Below, in pieces: positions 1 to 9,200 of a stretch of 64,000 bases of DNA. Source of the stretch: JBCBTD01 sp039818825 (GTDB lineage: Bacteria > Pseudomonadota > Alphaproteobacteria > Geminicoccales > Geminicoccaceae); assembly GCA_039818825.1 (NCBI GenBank), contig JBCBTD010000015.1, positions 6,302-70,301 of the forward strand, given 5' to 3'. The notes beneath the pieces were generated by a model. It had not been told where the DNA came from and did no database searches. It was given only the letters and a program-made list of their open reading frames with translations. Position 1 is the stretch's first letter; every line of letters begins with the position of its first letter. Position numbers and translations under genes: made by a program.

Positions 1-792
1 ACCCACGACTTCAGCCTGGAGAACTCGCCGACCTACCACTGGTTCGAGCACGTCACCCGGCTGTTCTCGCCCTATCAGCTCAATCCTCTGGACATCAATC
101 CGCTACGCGACCTGGTGCGGGAGTGCGTCGACTTCACGGCGGTCAACGCGTGCGAGGACGTCAGGGTCTTCGTCACGGCGACCAACGTGCGCTCGGGCCG
201 GCCGCACATCTTCACGCAGCCGGACCTGTCGGTCGAGACGGTCATGGCGTCGGCGTGCCTGCCGTTCGTTTTCCAGGCAGTGGAGATCGACGGCGAACCC
301 TATTGGGACGGCGGTTACGTCGGCAACCCGGCGCTGTACCCGCTGGTCGACGATCCGCGCTCCCGGGATCTGGTCGTGGTGCAGATCAACCCGCTGCACC
401 GGTACGAGCTGCCGACCACCGGGCGCGCGATCCTCAACCGGCTCAACGAGATCACGTTCAACGCGAGCCTGATCAAGGAGCTGAGGGCGATCGAGCTGCT
501 GCGTCAGCTCATCGAGGCGGAAAACCTGGAGTTGGAACGCTTCCGCGACATGCACGTGCATTTGATCCACGCCCACGAGGACCTCCAGGACCTCGACGCA
601 TCGAGCAAGCTCAACGCCGAGTGGTCTTATCTGCTCTACCTCAAGCAGCGTGGGCGCACCTGGGCCGAACGCTTCCTCGACGCGCATTTCGACGATCTCG
701 GCGAGCGCTCGACGTTCGACGTGAACCGCGACGCGGCGGACAGCTTCCGCCCCGTCCACCACCGGCCACGCCGCGCGGCCGGGGCCGACTGA
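1..792 (+). CDS. Patatin-like phospholipase, C-terminal part (5' end outside window)
   Basis: The frame is open from base 1, so the N-terminal half, including the expected nucleophile elbow GxSxG, lies to the left of the window. What is visible is the second half of a patatin domain: PHIFTQPDLSVETVMASACLP followed by YWDGGYVGNPAL. The DGG there is the aspartate motif of the Ser-Asp catalytic dyad. The tail (RNRDAADSF and a basic stretch) is typical of bacterial patatin-like proteins of about 350 residues. Patatins are acyl hydrolases acting on membrane lipids or storage polyesters; the substrate here cannot be read. It ends 3 bp before the downstream permease start, so the two are probably co-transcribed. 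Confidence 0.8.
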   Translation, partial: THDFSLENSPTYHWFEHVTRLFSPYQLNPLDINPLRDLVRECVDFTAVNACEDVRVFVTATNVRSGRPHIFTQPDLSVETVMASACLPFVFQAVEIDGEPYWDGGYVGNPALYPLVDDPRSRDLVVVQINPLHRYELPTTGRAILNRLNEITFNASLIKELRAIELLRQLIEAENLELERFRDMHVHLIHAHEDLQDLDASSKLNAEWSYLLYLKQRGRTWAERFLDAHFDDLGERSTFDVNRDAADSFRPVHHRPRRAAGAD

Positions 793-795
793 GCG

Positions 796-2241
796 ATGTA
801 CGGCATCATCGTCGTCCTGCTCGTTCTGGCGCTGTTGATCTATCTGGCCTTCCGCGGCGTCAGCCTGGTCGTGCTCGCGCCGGCCCTCGCCGTCTTGGCG
901 GTGTTCCTGACCTTCGACGGCCCTCTGCTCGCGAGCTACACGCAGATCTTCATGACCGCGACGGGCGGCTTCATCGTCAAGTTCTTCCCGGTGTTCCTGC
1001 TCGGCGCGGTCTTCGGCAAGCTGATGGAGGCCTCGGGCAGTGCGGAGGTGATGGCTCATGCCATCATCCGGCGCCTCGGCGAGTCCCGTGCGATCCTCGC
1101 GGTGGTGCTGTCCTGCGCCGTGATGACCTACGGCGGCGTCTCGCTGTTCGTCGTCGCGTTCGCCGTCTATCCGATCGCTGCCTCGCTGTTTCGCCGTGCC
1201 GACATCCCCAAGCGCCTCGTGCCGGCAACGATCGCACTCGGCGCGTTCAGCTTCACGATGACCGCTCTCCCCGGCACGCCGGCAATCCAGAACGCCATCC
1301 CGATGCCGTTCTTCGGCACGACGCCCTTCGCCGCGCCGGGTCTCGGACTCATCACGGCGGCAATCATGTTCCTGTTGGGCATGTGGTGGCTGACGCGACG
1401 CGCGCGGGCGCTCGCAGCCGAAGGCTACGGGGACCACGCGGATGCCGAGCCCGCCGCCACCAAGCCGCTGCGCGAACGCGCCGCCGGCGAAGGCTTCGAT
1501 CTCGTCGAGGTGCCGGTCGAGGACGAGCCACTGGACCGCCCCTCGCCTTTCGTCGCCGTCTTCCCACTGATCCTCGTCGTGGTCCTCAACTTCCTCTTCA
1601 CCTTCGTCGTGATCCCGAATCTCGACACCTCCTTCCTCGCCGACCCGGCCTTCGGCGAGACCACCGTCGACGACGTTGCGGGGATCTGGGCGGTGATCGC
1701 CGCGCTGGTGATGTCGATCGTCGTCGTCATCGCGCTCAACTGGCAAAGGCTGCCGAAAGTCGCAGCGACGATCGACAGCGGCGCCAACGCCTCGCTGCTG
1801 CCGATCTTCAACACGGCGAGCCTGGTCGGGTTCGGTGCGGTGATCGCGTCATTGTCGGCTTTCGCGCTGATCCGCGACGCGATCCTCGAGGTCGGCGGCG
1901 ACAATCCGCTGATTTCGCTCGCGATCGCGACCAACGTGTTGGCAGGAATGACCGGCTCCGCCTCGGGCGGGATGAGCATCGCGCTCTCGACGCTCGGCGA
2001 CACCTATTTGCGAATGGCCGAGGCACAGGGGATCAGCCCCGACCTCTTGCACCGCGTTGCGGCGGTCGCGACCGGGGGCTTGGATACGCTTCCACACAAC
2101 GGCGCCGTGATCACGCTGCTGGCGATCTGCGGCTTGACCCACCGCGAGGCGTACGCCGATCTCGCGGTCGTCGCCATGCTCATGCCGTTCGTAGCACTGA
2201 TCGCCCTGATCACGCTCGGCACGCTGTTCGGCAGCTTCTAG
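796..2241 (+). CDS. GntP-family permease
   Basis: 481 residues, very hydrophobic, with about 12 membrane segments and a hydrophilic loop near residues 205-245. It has the features of the GntP (gluconate:H+ symporter) family: an N-terminal hydrophobic pair, the GKLMEASGSAEVMA stretch, TYGGVSLFVVAFAVYPIA, LPGTPAIQNAIP and a C-terminal segment GMTGSASGGMSIAL. Family members carry gluconate or other organic acids; several relatives in proteobacteria are of unknown substrate, so gluconate is not certain. The ATG is 3 bp after the stop of the patatin gene. It converges on fliS, whose stop is only 6 bp away. Confidence 0.8.
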   Translation: MYGIIVVLLVLALLIYLAFRGVSLVVLAPALAVLAVFLTFDGPLLASYTQIFMTATGGFIVKFFPVFLLGAVFGKLMEASGSAEVMAHAIIRRLGESRAILAVVLSCAVMTYGGVSLFVVAFAVYPIAASLFRRADIPKRLVPATIALGAFSFTMTALPGTPAIQNAIPMPFFGTTPFAAPGLGLITAAIMFLLGMWWLTRRARALAAEGYGDHADAEPAATKPLRERAAGEGFDLVEVPVEDEPLDRPSPFVAVFPLILVVVLNFLFTFVVIPNLDTSFLADPAFGETTVDDVAGIWAVIAALVMSIVVVIALNWQRLPKVAATIDSGANASLLPIFNTASLVGFGAVIASLSAFALIRDAILEVGGDNPLISLAIATNVLAGMTGSASGGMSIALSTLGDTYLRMAEAQGISPDLLHRVAAVATGGLDTLPHNGAVITLLAICGLTHREAYADLAVVAMLMPFVALIALITLGTLFGSF

Positions 2242-2247
2242 GCGGGC

Positions 2248-2661
2248 TCAGGCCGAGGCGGCGCCGGTGACGTGAGTCCCGTTGGCGGTGGCGTTCGCGG
2301 CGGCCCAGCCGCCCCGCAGCTCCCGCAAGCGCTCGATCAGCTCGTCACAGATGCTGGCATCGTTGGTCAGGTTGAGCTGGGTGATGCGCTGCAGAAAGTA
2401 GCGATAGAGTCGGTCGAGGCCCGCCGCGATCTCGCCACCGGCCTCGTTGTCGAGGGCCAGGTGAAGACCCTCGATCACCGCCGCCACTTTCATACTCTGA
2501 GCGAGGCGGTCCTCGATTCGACCTTCGACGGCGGCGGTGCGGCTCTCCTCCAGCTTGGCGACCATGCCGTCGTGGAGCTGGACTAGGACGATGCCGGGCT
2601 GCGTCGCGGCGGCTTGGCCGTAGGCGCGCATCGCGCGCTCGGTGCGTTGGGGTGCGATCAT
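2248..2661 (-). CDS. fliS: Flagellar export chaperone FliS
   Basis: 137 residues, all-helical. The N-terminal region (ERAMRAYGQAAATQPGIVLVQLHDGMVAKLEESRTA) follows the FliS pattern of a Yxx(A/S)...P..Li..LYDGal element. FliS caps the C-terminal helix of newly made flagellin in the cytosol, prevents premature polymerisation and delivers it to the export gate. The start ATG is preceded by GGAGG five bases upstream. It is the last gene of the fliC-flaG-fliD-fliS block, 25 bp after fliD, which supports the call although sequence similarity among FliS proteins is low. Confidence 0.85.
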   Translation of the reverse strand: MIAPQRTERAMRAYGQAAATQPGIVLVQLHDGMVAKLEESRTAAVEGRIEDRLAQSMKVAAVIEGLHLALDNEAGGEIAAGLDRLYRYFLQRITQLNLTNDASICDELIERLRELRGGWAAANATANGTHVTGAASA

Positions 2662-2686
2662 CTCGCCTCCATGCGGCGTCGGGCGC

Positions 2687-4381
2687 TCACTCCCGCGCGG
2701 TCATCGCATCGGTTTGAGCGCGAACTTGCTTGAGCATGGCGTCAGCAAGTGAAAGAGCGGTTTCCAAACGCGCAAATTTCTCGACGAGAACGAGACGATA
2801 GTCCTCAGCACGCGCGTCGATCTTGGCGACGTCCTCGCGCCAGCGTTCGATCTGGCCTTCCGTCGATTCCATGGCCGACGCGATCGAGCCATCGAGCTCG
2901 TTCGCGGCCGACTCGACGAGGTTGTGCAAGCGGTCGGCGATGCCTTGGGTCGCGTTGACGGTGATCGGCCCCGTGGGATCACCGGCGCCGACCCAGAACA
3001 GCACGAGCCCGTCATAGGCACTGCCTTCGGGAGCGCTGAGGGTGGTGCCGTCGGCTTCCAGGGTCAGGCTGTTCGTGCCGTCGTCGAGCACCCAATCGGC
3101 GCCGGACTTCGTGATCGTGAAGCTGTTCGCCGGAAAGGCGTTGCCGTGGCCGAAGATGCTGAGCTGCGGATCGCTGATCTGAGCGTCGAACTCGAAGACG
3201 CGCCGCGCCGCCTCAGGATCGGCGAGCAGCTTGGCGTCCAACACGGTGGTGTCGACCTGCATGCGGTTGTCTTCGCCGAGCGTGAGGCCGAGCTGGGCAA
3301 GGGTGGAAACGGCCGCCGGGTCGAGCCCCTTCACTGCCGCCGTCGTCTCTGCGGTCACCGATTGGGTGACGGTGCGCAGCAGGCTGTCGCCGAACAAAGG
3401 CGAGGCCAAGCGGTCGACTGCGCCGGTATCGGCGACGGCATTCTGCGCGGCGGCGATGTCGCGCATGGCGTTGTAGGCGTCGGCGAAGGCCAGGACCTGA
3501 TCGCGCGCGGCGGCGAAGCTCGGCTCGACTTCGACGGTCACCGTCGTCCCCGGATCCGCTTGGTAGAGATCGATGGTCAGCCCCTCGAACAGATCCGTGA
3601 CCGTGTTGGTGGTCCGCTGGACCGGGATGTCGTCGATCAGCAAATGCGCGTTGTCGGCTGCTTCCAGCTGGTTGGCCGGCAGCGCCAGCCCGAGCAGCGC
3701 CGTGTTGGCCGCGTTGGCGGCGACGGCCACGGTGTTGCCGGTGCCGGTCACCGTACCCGTCAAGACCAGCCGATGGTCGTTGTCGGCGACCTTGAGGACG
3801 GACGCTTTGACGTCCGTCGTCCCGGTCGTCGTGTTGATCGCGTCGCGCAGCTCGTACAGCGTCATGCCGGCGGTGACGGCAACGTCGTCAGTGTCGCCGC
3901 CGCCGAGGCCGATCGTCAACGTGTCGGCTTGGAGCCCCGTAGACGCCGGATCGGCGAATGCGTTCGACATGACCTTGTGGGCAGTCGCCAAGCCGCTGAT
4001 GACCAGATCGAAGGAGCCCGTCGCGGCCCGGTTCGACGCTTGGATCCCCAACAGGCTCGCCGGCGAGGTGGTGGTGTTCGAGCTGAAGAACGCCTCCTTC
4101 CGCTCGAACAGGTTGTCCTCGACGCTGCTGAGGCCCGGTGGGTTGCGCAAGCCGTCCAGCGCGCTCTGCATGGCGCGCAGCGCTGACCGGAGATCGCCAT
4201 AGGCGGCGACCTTGGCTTCGCCCTCGCTGATCCGCTGTTCCAGACGAAGCGCCGGGATCTTCTTCGCGTCGACGAGGGCGTTGGTCAGGGCCTCGGTGTC
4301 GATACCGGAGCTGATCGAGCCGACCCGTACCCGATTGGTGTTCGGATCGATGCTCAGGCTGCCGAGGGAGAGCTCCGACAT
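2687..4381 (-). CDS. fliD: Flagellar filament cap protein FliD (hook-associated protein 2)
   Basis: 564 residues from the ATG at 4381, chosen because AGGAG lies 7 bases upstream and the protein then begins MSELSLGSLSIDPNTNRVRV; the frame stays open further upstream but that part is not FliD-like. The N-terminal helix region has SISSGIDTEALTNALVDAKKIP, the usual FliD_N signature (sGlDt..lv..lv..e..p), and the C-terminal region (ESAANELDGSIASAMEST...VAKIDARAEDYRLVLVEKFARLE) is the FliD_C coiled-coil segment. FliD forms the pentameric or hexameric cap at the filament tip under which exported flagellin is inserted. It sits 10 bp after flaG and before fliS. Confidence 0.92.
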   Translation of the reverse strand: MSELSLGSLSIDPNTNRVRVGSISSGIDTEALTNALVDAKKIPALRLEQRISEGEAKVAAYGDLRSALRAMQSALDGLRNPPGLSSVEDNLFERKEAFFSSNTTTSPASLLGIQASNRAATGSFDLVISGLATAHKVMSNAFADPASTGLQADTLTIGLGGGDTDDVAVTAGMTLYELRDAINTTTGTTDVKASVLKVADNDHRLVLTGTVTGTGNTVAVAANAANTALLGLALPANQLEAADNAHLLIDDIPVQRTTNTVTDLFEGLTIDLYQADPGTTVTVEVEPSFAAARDQVLAFADAYNAMRDIAAAQNAVADTGAVDRLASPLFGDSLLRTVTQSVTAETTAAVKGLDPAAVSTLAQLGLTLGEDNRMQVDTTVLDAKLLADPEAARRVFEFDAQISDPQLSIFGHGNAFPANSFTITKSGADWVLDDGTNSLTLEADGTTLSAPEGSAYDGLVLFWVGAGDPTGPITVNATQGIADRLHNLVESAANELDGSIASAMESTEGQIERWREDVAKIDARAEDYRLVLVEKFARLETALSLADAMLKQVRAQTDAMTARE

Positions 4382-4391
4382 CGCCGATCTC

Positions 4392-4739
4392 CTATGCGTC
4401 GATGAGGGTGGGCGGTGGATCGAAGGTCGGCGCGGTGGCCAAGAACCTGAGGAGGTCGTTCGGCGGGGTCTGCACCAGCACCCGACCACTCCAACGATCG
4501 GCGACACGCGTCACGAACCGGCCGGTCGCCTCGTCGTGGAAAGACGTGACTTCGAGGTTCTTGGAACTGGAGAGAGCCTTGGCCACGGCTTCGGCGGCAG
4601 CCCTGGGGTCGGTGCCGTCGCCGGCGACGTTCGGCTTCGGCTCGTCGGCAATGATTGCCGGGCGTTCGACGCGGCCCTGTGCAACGAGGGGATCGGAGCG
4701 AGTGACCGTGGAAGACGATGGTGAAACGAGTGCGGTCAT
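4392..4739 (-). CDS. flaG: FlaG family flagellar protein
   Basis: 115 residues. The C-terminal half matches FlaG: NLEVTSFHDEATGRFVTRVAD, then SGRVLVQTPPNDLLRFLA, equivalent to the usual f.hde.tg...v.v.d..tgevi.qiP.ee.L pattern. FlaG proteins influence filament length and flagellin assembly; the molecular mechanism is poorly known. The N-terminal 45 residues are low in hydrophobic residues and unlikely to be structured. It lies between fliC and fliD in the same orientation, with a hairpin separating it from fliC. Confidence 0.82.
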   Translation of the reverse strand: MTALVSPSSSTVTRSDPLVAQGRVERPAIIADEPKPNVAGDGTDPRAAAEAVAKALSSSKNLEVTSFHDEATGRFVTRVADRWSGRVLVQTPPNDLLRFLATAPTFDPPPTLIDA

Positions 4740-4760
4740 CTTCGAATTCCCGAGGGAAGC

Positions 4761-4788
4761 CGGGCGCGACGGTCAACCGCCGCGCCCG
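4761..4788 (-). terminator. Hairpin between fliC and flaG
   Basis: CGGGCGCG at 4761-4768 and CGCGCCCG at 4781-4788 are perfect reverse complements. The intervening bases continue the stem (ACGG/CCGT-type pairs with one G.T), giving about 12-13 pairs round a tiny loop. There is no clear T-run after it. Placed just after the flagellin stop, it probably ends most flagellin transcripts or protects their 3' end, allowing only partial read-through into flaG-fliD-fliS. Confidence 0.55.
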
Positions 4789-4805
4789 TTCGGTTCCCGC
4801 TACTA

Positions 4806-5951
4806 CTACTGCAGCAACCGCATCAGGTTCTGCGGCAGCTGGTTGGCCTGGGCGAGCATCGCCGTGGCCGCCTGGGTCATGACCTGGTTCGTCGTGAACT
4901 TGGTCATTTCTTCGGCAACGTCGACATCCATCAGGACCGACCGCGCGGCATCGAGGTTCTCGATGGTGGTCGCGAGGTTCTCGCCGATGGCTTCCAGCCG
5001 CGACATCGACGCACCGATGTTGGCGCGCTCGGTGTTGAGCGTCTGCATCGCCGTGTCGATCGTGCCGCTGGCCGTCACGGCAGCAGCAGCCGACGTGATC
5101 GCCTGACCGTTGACACCGAGCGCTGTCGAGTCGACGTCGGCCAAGTGCACCGTGACCGTATCGTTGGCCGCGTTCTCGCCGACCTGGAAGGTGGCAGCAC
5201 CCTGGCCAGCCGCGTCGGCCCAGTTCACCGCGAAGGTGTCGTCACCGCCGACCAGCTTGGTCGTCAGATCGAAGTTGTCGAAGTCGAGAGCGACACCCAG
5301 CGCGTCGAAGTCGACCGTGCCGGTGTGGGTGGCCGAACTGGCGACCTTGACCGTCTGCGCTTCTTTGCTCGTGTTGTTGGTCGCGGTCATCAGGCCGTTG
5401 GCCTTGTCGTAGACGACCTTGAACGCATCGTTGTCGGCGAGGCCACCCGTCGCCCGGACCTTGACGTCTGCGGCGGCGACGCCGGCAGCACCGAAGTCGT
5501 TGGCGTAGGTGTCGAAGCCCGTGCCCATCGCACCCGAGACCACGGCGATGCCGTTGAACTTGGTCGACGACGTGATGTAGTCGATCTGGGTGACGAGCGC
5601 CTGGAACTCTTTGTCCAGATAGCCGCGCTCGGTATCCGACAACACGTCAGAAAGCGACTGGGTTGCCAGTGATTTCATCCGTAGCAGCGTGTCGCTGATC
5701 CGGCTCATGGCACCGTCGGCGATCTGGAGCATGGAGGCAGCCTGGGAGGCGTTGGTGCTGGCCTGCTTGAGCGCGGTGACGTCGGCCTTCAACTTGGTGC
5801 CGACGGCCAGGGACGCGGCGTCGTCCGACGCCTTCACGATCCGCGAGCCCGAAGAGAGCTTCGCGATCGACGAGGACTGCATCCGGCTGTTGCGGTCGAG
5901 GTAGGACACCGCCGAGTTGGACGCGGCGTTGGTAGCGAACGTGTTGGTCAT
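4806..5951 (-). CDS. fliC: Flagellin
   Basis: 381 residues. The conserved D0/D1 ends are clear: MTNTFATNAASNSAVSYLDR, then IAKLSSGSRIVKASDDAASL and SQAASMLQIADGAMSRISDTL at the N-terminus, and ANIGASMSRLEAIGENLATTI plus MTKFTTNQVMTQAATAMLAQ and NQLPQNLMRLLQ at the C-terminus. The variable middle (about residues 150-300) is short and threonine/aspartate rich. It is the filament subunit, exported by the flagellar type III system. The stop is three TAG codons in a row. The ribosome site (GAAAGGG, about 7 bases upstream) is modest, and I could not recognise a sigma-28 or sigma-54 promoter in the 288-bp upstream gap. Confidence 0.95.
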   Translation of the reverse strand: MTNTFATNAASNSAVSYLDRNSRMQSSSIAKLSSGSRIVKASDDAASLAVGTKLKADVTALKQASTNASQAASMLQIADGAMSRISDTLLRMKSLATQSLSDVLSDTERGYLDKEFQALVTQIDYITSSTKFNGIAVVSGAMGTGFDTYANDFGAAGVAAADVKVRATGGLADNDAFKVVYDKANGLMTATNNTSKEAQTVKVASSATHTGTVDFDALGVALDFDNFDLTTKLVGGDDTFAVNWADAAGQGAATFQVGENAANDTVTVHLADVDSTALGVNGQAITSAAAAVTASGTIDTAMQTLNTERANIGASMSRLEAIGENLATTIENLDAARSVLMDVDVAEEMTKFTTNQVMTQAATAMLAQANQLPQNLMRLLQ

Positions 5952-6174
5952 GGCAGGCCCTTTCCGTCTGGCACGCTACGGGCCCCGTGGCGGCCCCGGC
6001 CCTTGCTGGGTCGTCACGACGAGAGAGCCATCGACAAGTGATGATCCGGTTAACGCCTGGAAGGCATGATCCGCGACCGCTGGCGCCCCGGCGCCACGTC
6101 GCGCGGCACACGGTCGGCGTGGCTTGTGCGCGCGGTCACAGAACCACCCCGTTACCATGTTAGCGTTCGAGTTG

Positions 6175-6188
6175 ACCTGCACGCAGGT
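6175..6188. promoter_or_regulatory. Palindrome ACCTGC-AC-GCAGGT upstream of the oxidase gene
   Basis: A perfect 14-bp inverted repeat, 52 bp before the start codon at 6240. It overlaps TTGACC (6173-6178), which could serve as a -35 element, so binding here could block transcription. It resembles the outer arms of LuxR-type boxes, but the 2-bp spacer is shorter than in known lux boxes, so I only call it a candidate operator. The rest of the 5952-6239 gap between the divergent fliC and oxidase genes shows nothing else that I can name. Confidence 0.35.
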
Positions 6189-6239
6189 GCGTCCGCACCC
6201 GACACCGCGCCATCATCAAAACACAGGAGGGCAGCTCGC

Positions 6240-9200
6240 ATGCAAGCCGTGACATCGACTTCGGTTGGCTGGAACGCCCAGTACTTCGCCGCCGGCGGCG
6301 CCCAGAGCATCCCGCTACTCGATCTGCAGCAATCACCGTTGCACGCCGAGTTGGTCGAGCGTGTGCAAGAGTTCAACTACGACGTACCCTTCTGGGCTGG
6401 CGGTCTGGTCACCGACTTTGCCGCTCGTTACAGTGGCAGCTTTGATCTCGACAGCGCTCAAACGGTCAATCTGTTCTTACAAACATCGAGCGCAGCCAAC
6501 ATCTACGTTGACGGCAACGCAGTGCTGGAGGTGGTTTGTGACGTGATCGACGGCGGTGCGGGTCCTTGCCCTGCCACCGGCGGTTCCACGTGCTTCTGCA
6601 ACGGCGAGGACGTCGTCGCCGACGGCGCGATCGAACGAACGGTTTCGGTGGAGCTCGCCGCCGGCACGCATGCGATCGAGGTGGTGTTCCTCGAATACAC
6701 CAACGGCCGGTTCGATGCGGTGTCGCTGGACTGGTCGGTGGGAACCTCCGAACGGGTGCCGATGATCTTCGATGGTGTCGGCGGCCAAGTTCCGCCTCCG
6801 CCCGGACTGGAAGAGGCCAACGCGCCCGCGTTCGCTGCCGCCGCTCTGGCCGGCGCCGACACGGAAGGCGATGGTGAGTGGTCGGAAGTGATGAGCTGGC
6901 CAATCATCGCCATTCACTCCATCCTCACACCGGATGGAAAAATCTTCAGCTATGGAACCGATCTCAACGGTCAACAGGGCGCCACCCTCTTTTATGATGT
7001 GTGGACCCCTGAAACCGGAACACACAATACACTGACGAAGACGACGGCAACCGACATCTTTTGTTCGGCCCCAGCGATAGTACCAGCGACCGATGAGATC
7101 ATCATCATCGGCGGCGATGCGCGCCCTCTCGGCCAGGTCAATTCGGGCGTGCCGGACGTCAACACGTTCGACTATCAAACGCAGCAGATCACGCTGTCAC
7201 CCGATGGCAGCATGAGCTATGCGCGCTGGTACCCGACGGTGGTGACACTGGCCAGCGGCAAGCTGATCGTCTTTGGCGGCAAGGGTGCCAACAACGGTCA
7301 GGGCGACGGGTTCAGCGGTCAGGGCATCGGCATGCCCGAGCTCTACACGCCGGGCGCCGGCTGGAAGGAGATGACGGGGGCCGAGAGCAACCTCTTCTCC
7401 GAAGACTGGTGGTATCCGCGGGCCTGGCTATTGAGCACCGGCATGATCATGGTCTTCGGCGGCCAGCAACGCGCGGTCGACGCCACCCCGGACGGCATCT
7501 TTCTGGTCGACCCCGCCGGCAATGGCAGCATCCAGAAGGTCGGCGACTTCCCGGCTGCGCTCGAGTTCTGGTACTCGACGCCGGCGATCATGTACGCGCC
7601 GGATCTGTTCCTGATCCAGGACGATTCCGACGATTGCGGGCTGTGGAAGCTCGACATGACGAGTGGCACGCCGGTGGTCACTCAGGTCGGCAGCCTCGGT
7701 GCCAGACGGCTATGGTCCGACATGACGGTGCTCGCCGACGGCACCGTCATGGTCAACGGCGGCAGCCGGTTCGACAACGTGCTGAGCGGCGTCCGCAACG
7801 AGGTGGCGATCTGGGATCCGACGACCGACAACGTTACCGTCGGCGCATCCGAAGGGACGCCCAGGCTCTACCACTCGACGTCGATCCTGTTGCACGATGG
7901 CCGGGTGCTCTCGGCCGGCGGCGGCGCCCCTGGCCCGCTCTTCAACACCAACGCGGAGATCTATGCGCCGGCCTATCTCTTCAATCCTGACGGCAGTGTC
8001 GCCACGCGGCCCGTCATCACCGGCGCGCCGAACCTGATCCAGCCCCGCGGCACGTTCCAGGTCCAGCTCGACGATGCCGCCGACATCAACCGCCTCGTCT
8101 TCGTCAAGAACGGCTCGGTCACACACTCCTTGAACATGGAAAGCCGGGCGATCGACCTTCCCTTCACCCGCGCCGGCAACACCCTGACGGTCACCCCGCC
8201 GGCCAATTCCAACGTCCTCACCCCCGGCTATTGGATGCTGTTCGCCTGGAACGGCGCCGGCACGCCTTCGATCGCCGCGTCGATCAAGGTCGCCATCGGC
8301 GGTGAGCACTACGTCGCGGCACTCGACGCCTATGCCACCAGCAGCGGCGATGCCTCGGAGCTTCCCGACGGCAGCTTCCAGCTGACCCCGGACGCCAACC
8401 AGCGGGCCGGCACGGTCATGCTGAACGCCCCCCAGAACATGAGCCAGAGCTTCACCTTCACGTTCGACCTCTTTTTCGGGACGAAGGGCGACGGTGCAGA
8501 CGGCATCACCTTCGTTCTGCACGCCGACCCTTCGAGCAACGACGCGGTCGGGGCCCGTGCGGGCGCAGGTATCGCCAACGGCTTCGGCATCGACTTCGAC
8601 ACCTTCGACAACCGCGCTGCCCAGGGCGACATCGCCGCCGACCACACGAACTTTTTGGCAACCGACGGGTCCTTCGCCTCGACGCCGTTCGCCCTCCCCG
8701 ATCTGGAGGACGGCGCTTGGCACAGTGTCGCCGTCGTGTGGGATGCACCGACGCAGACCATGGCCTACAGCATCGACGGTGTCGCCGCCGGCAACCTCAA
8801 TCGCAACGTCGTCGCCAACGATCTCGGCGGCGCCACCCAGGCCTATCTCGGGTTCGTCGCCACCACGGGCGGCCGTTCCAACGAGCAGCGGGTCCGCTTC
8901 GTTTCGCTGCAAGGCGGCAGCCCGGTGCCTGGCGAAAACCCGCCCCCGGGCGGCGGTGCCGGCATCGACTACGCCACCTTCGCGGGTGCAACGGGGCTGT
9001 CGCTGAATGGGTCGGCTGCGCTCGCGGGTGACCGACTCCAGCTGACGTCGCTGGCGGGCTCGCAGGCGGGCAGCGCGTTCGTCGATCAGACGATCCCGGT
9101 CGCGGCGAACACGTCGTTCAGCACCGCTTTCACCTTCCAGATCACCGGCGACCCCGCCGGCGGCGACGGGATCGCCTTCGTGCTGCAGAACGCGCCTGCG

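Noticed and set aside
103..1746. 547-residue minus-strand frame opposite the patatin and GntP genes
   Set aside because: Charged, low-complexity translation opposite two good genes; no start site or family features.
123..2270. 715-residue plus-strand frame across the patatin and GntP genes
   Set aside because: Arg-rich shadow in another frame of two recognisable genes.
2924..4186. 420-residue plus-strand frame opposite fliD
   Set aside because: Antisense shadow of fliD with no recognisable domain.
5952..6174. Sigma-54 or sigma-28 promoter for flagellin
   Set aside because: TGGCAC occurs at 5968 but lacks a following TTGCA and points the wrong way; no TAAA-N15-GCCGATAA-like element was found.
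6175..6188. Calling the palindrome a true lux box
   Set aside because: Spacer between arms is 2 bp, whereas known boxes have about 6-8, and no luxI/luxR gene is in the window; kept only as a candidate operator.
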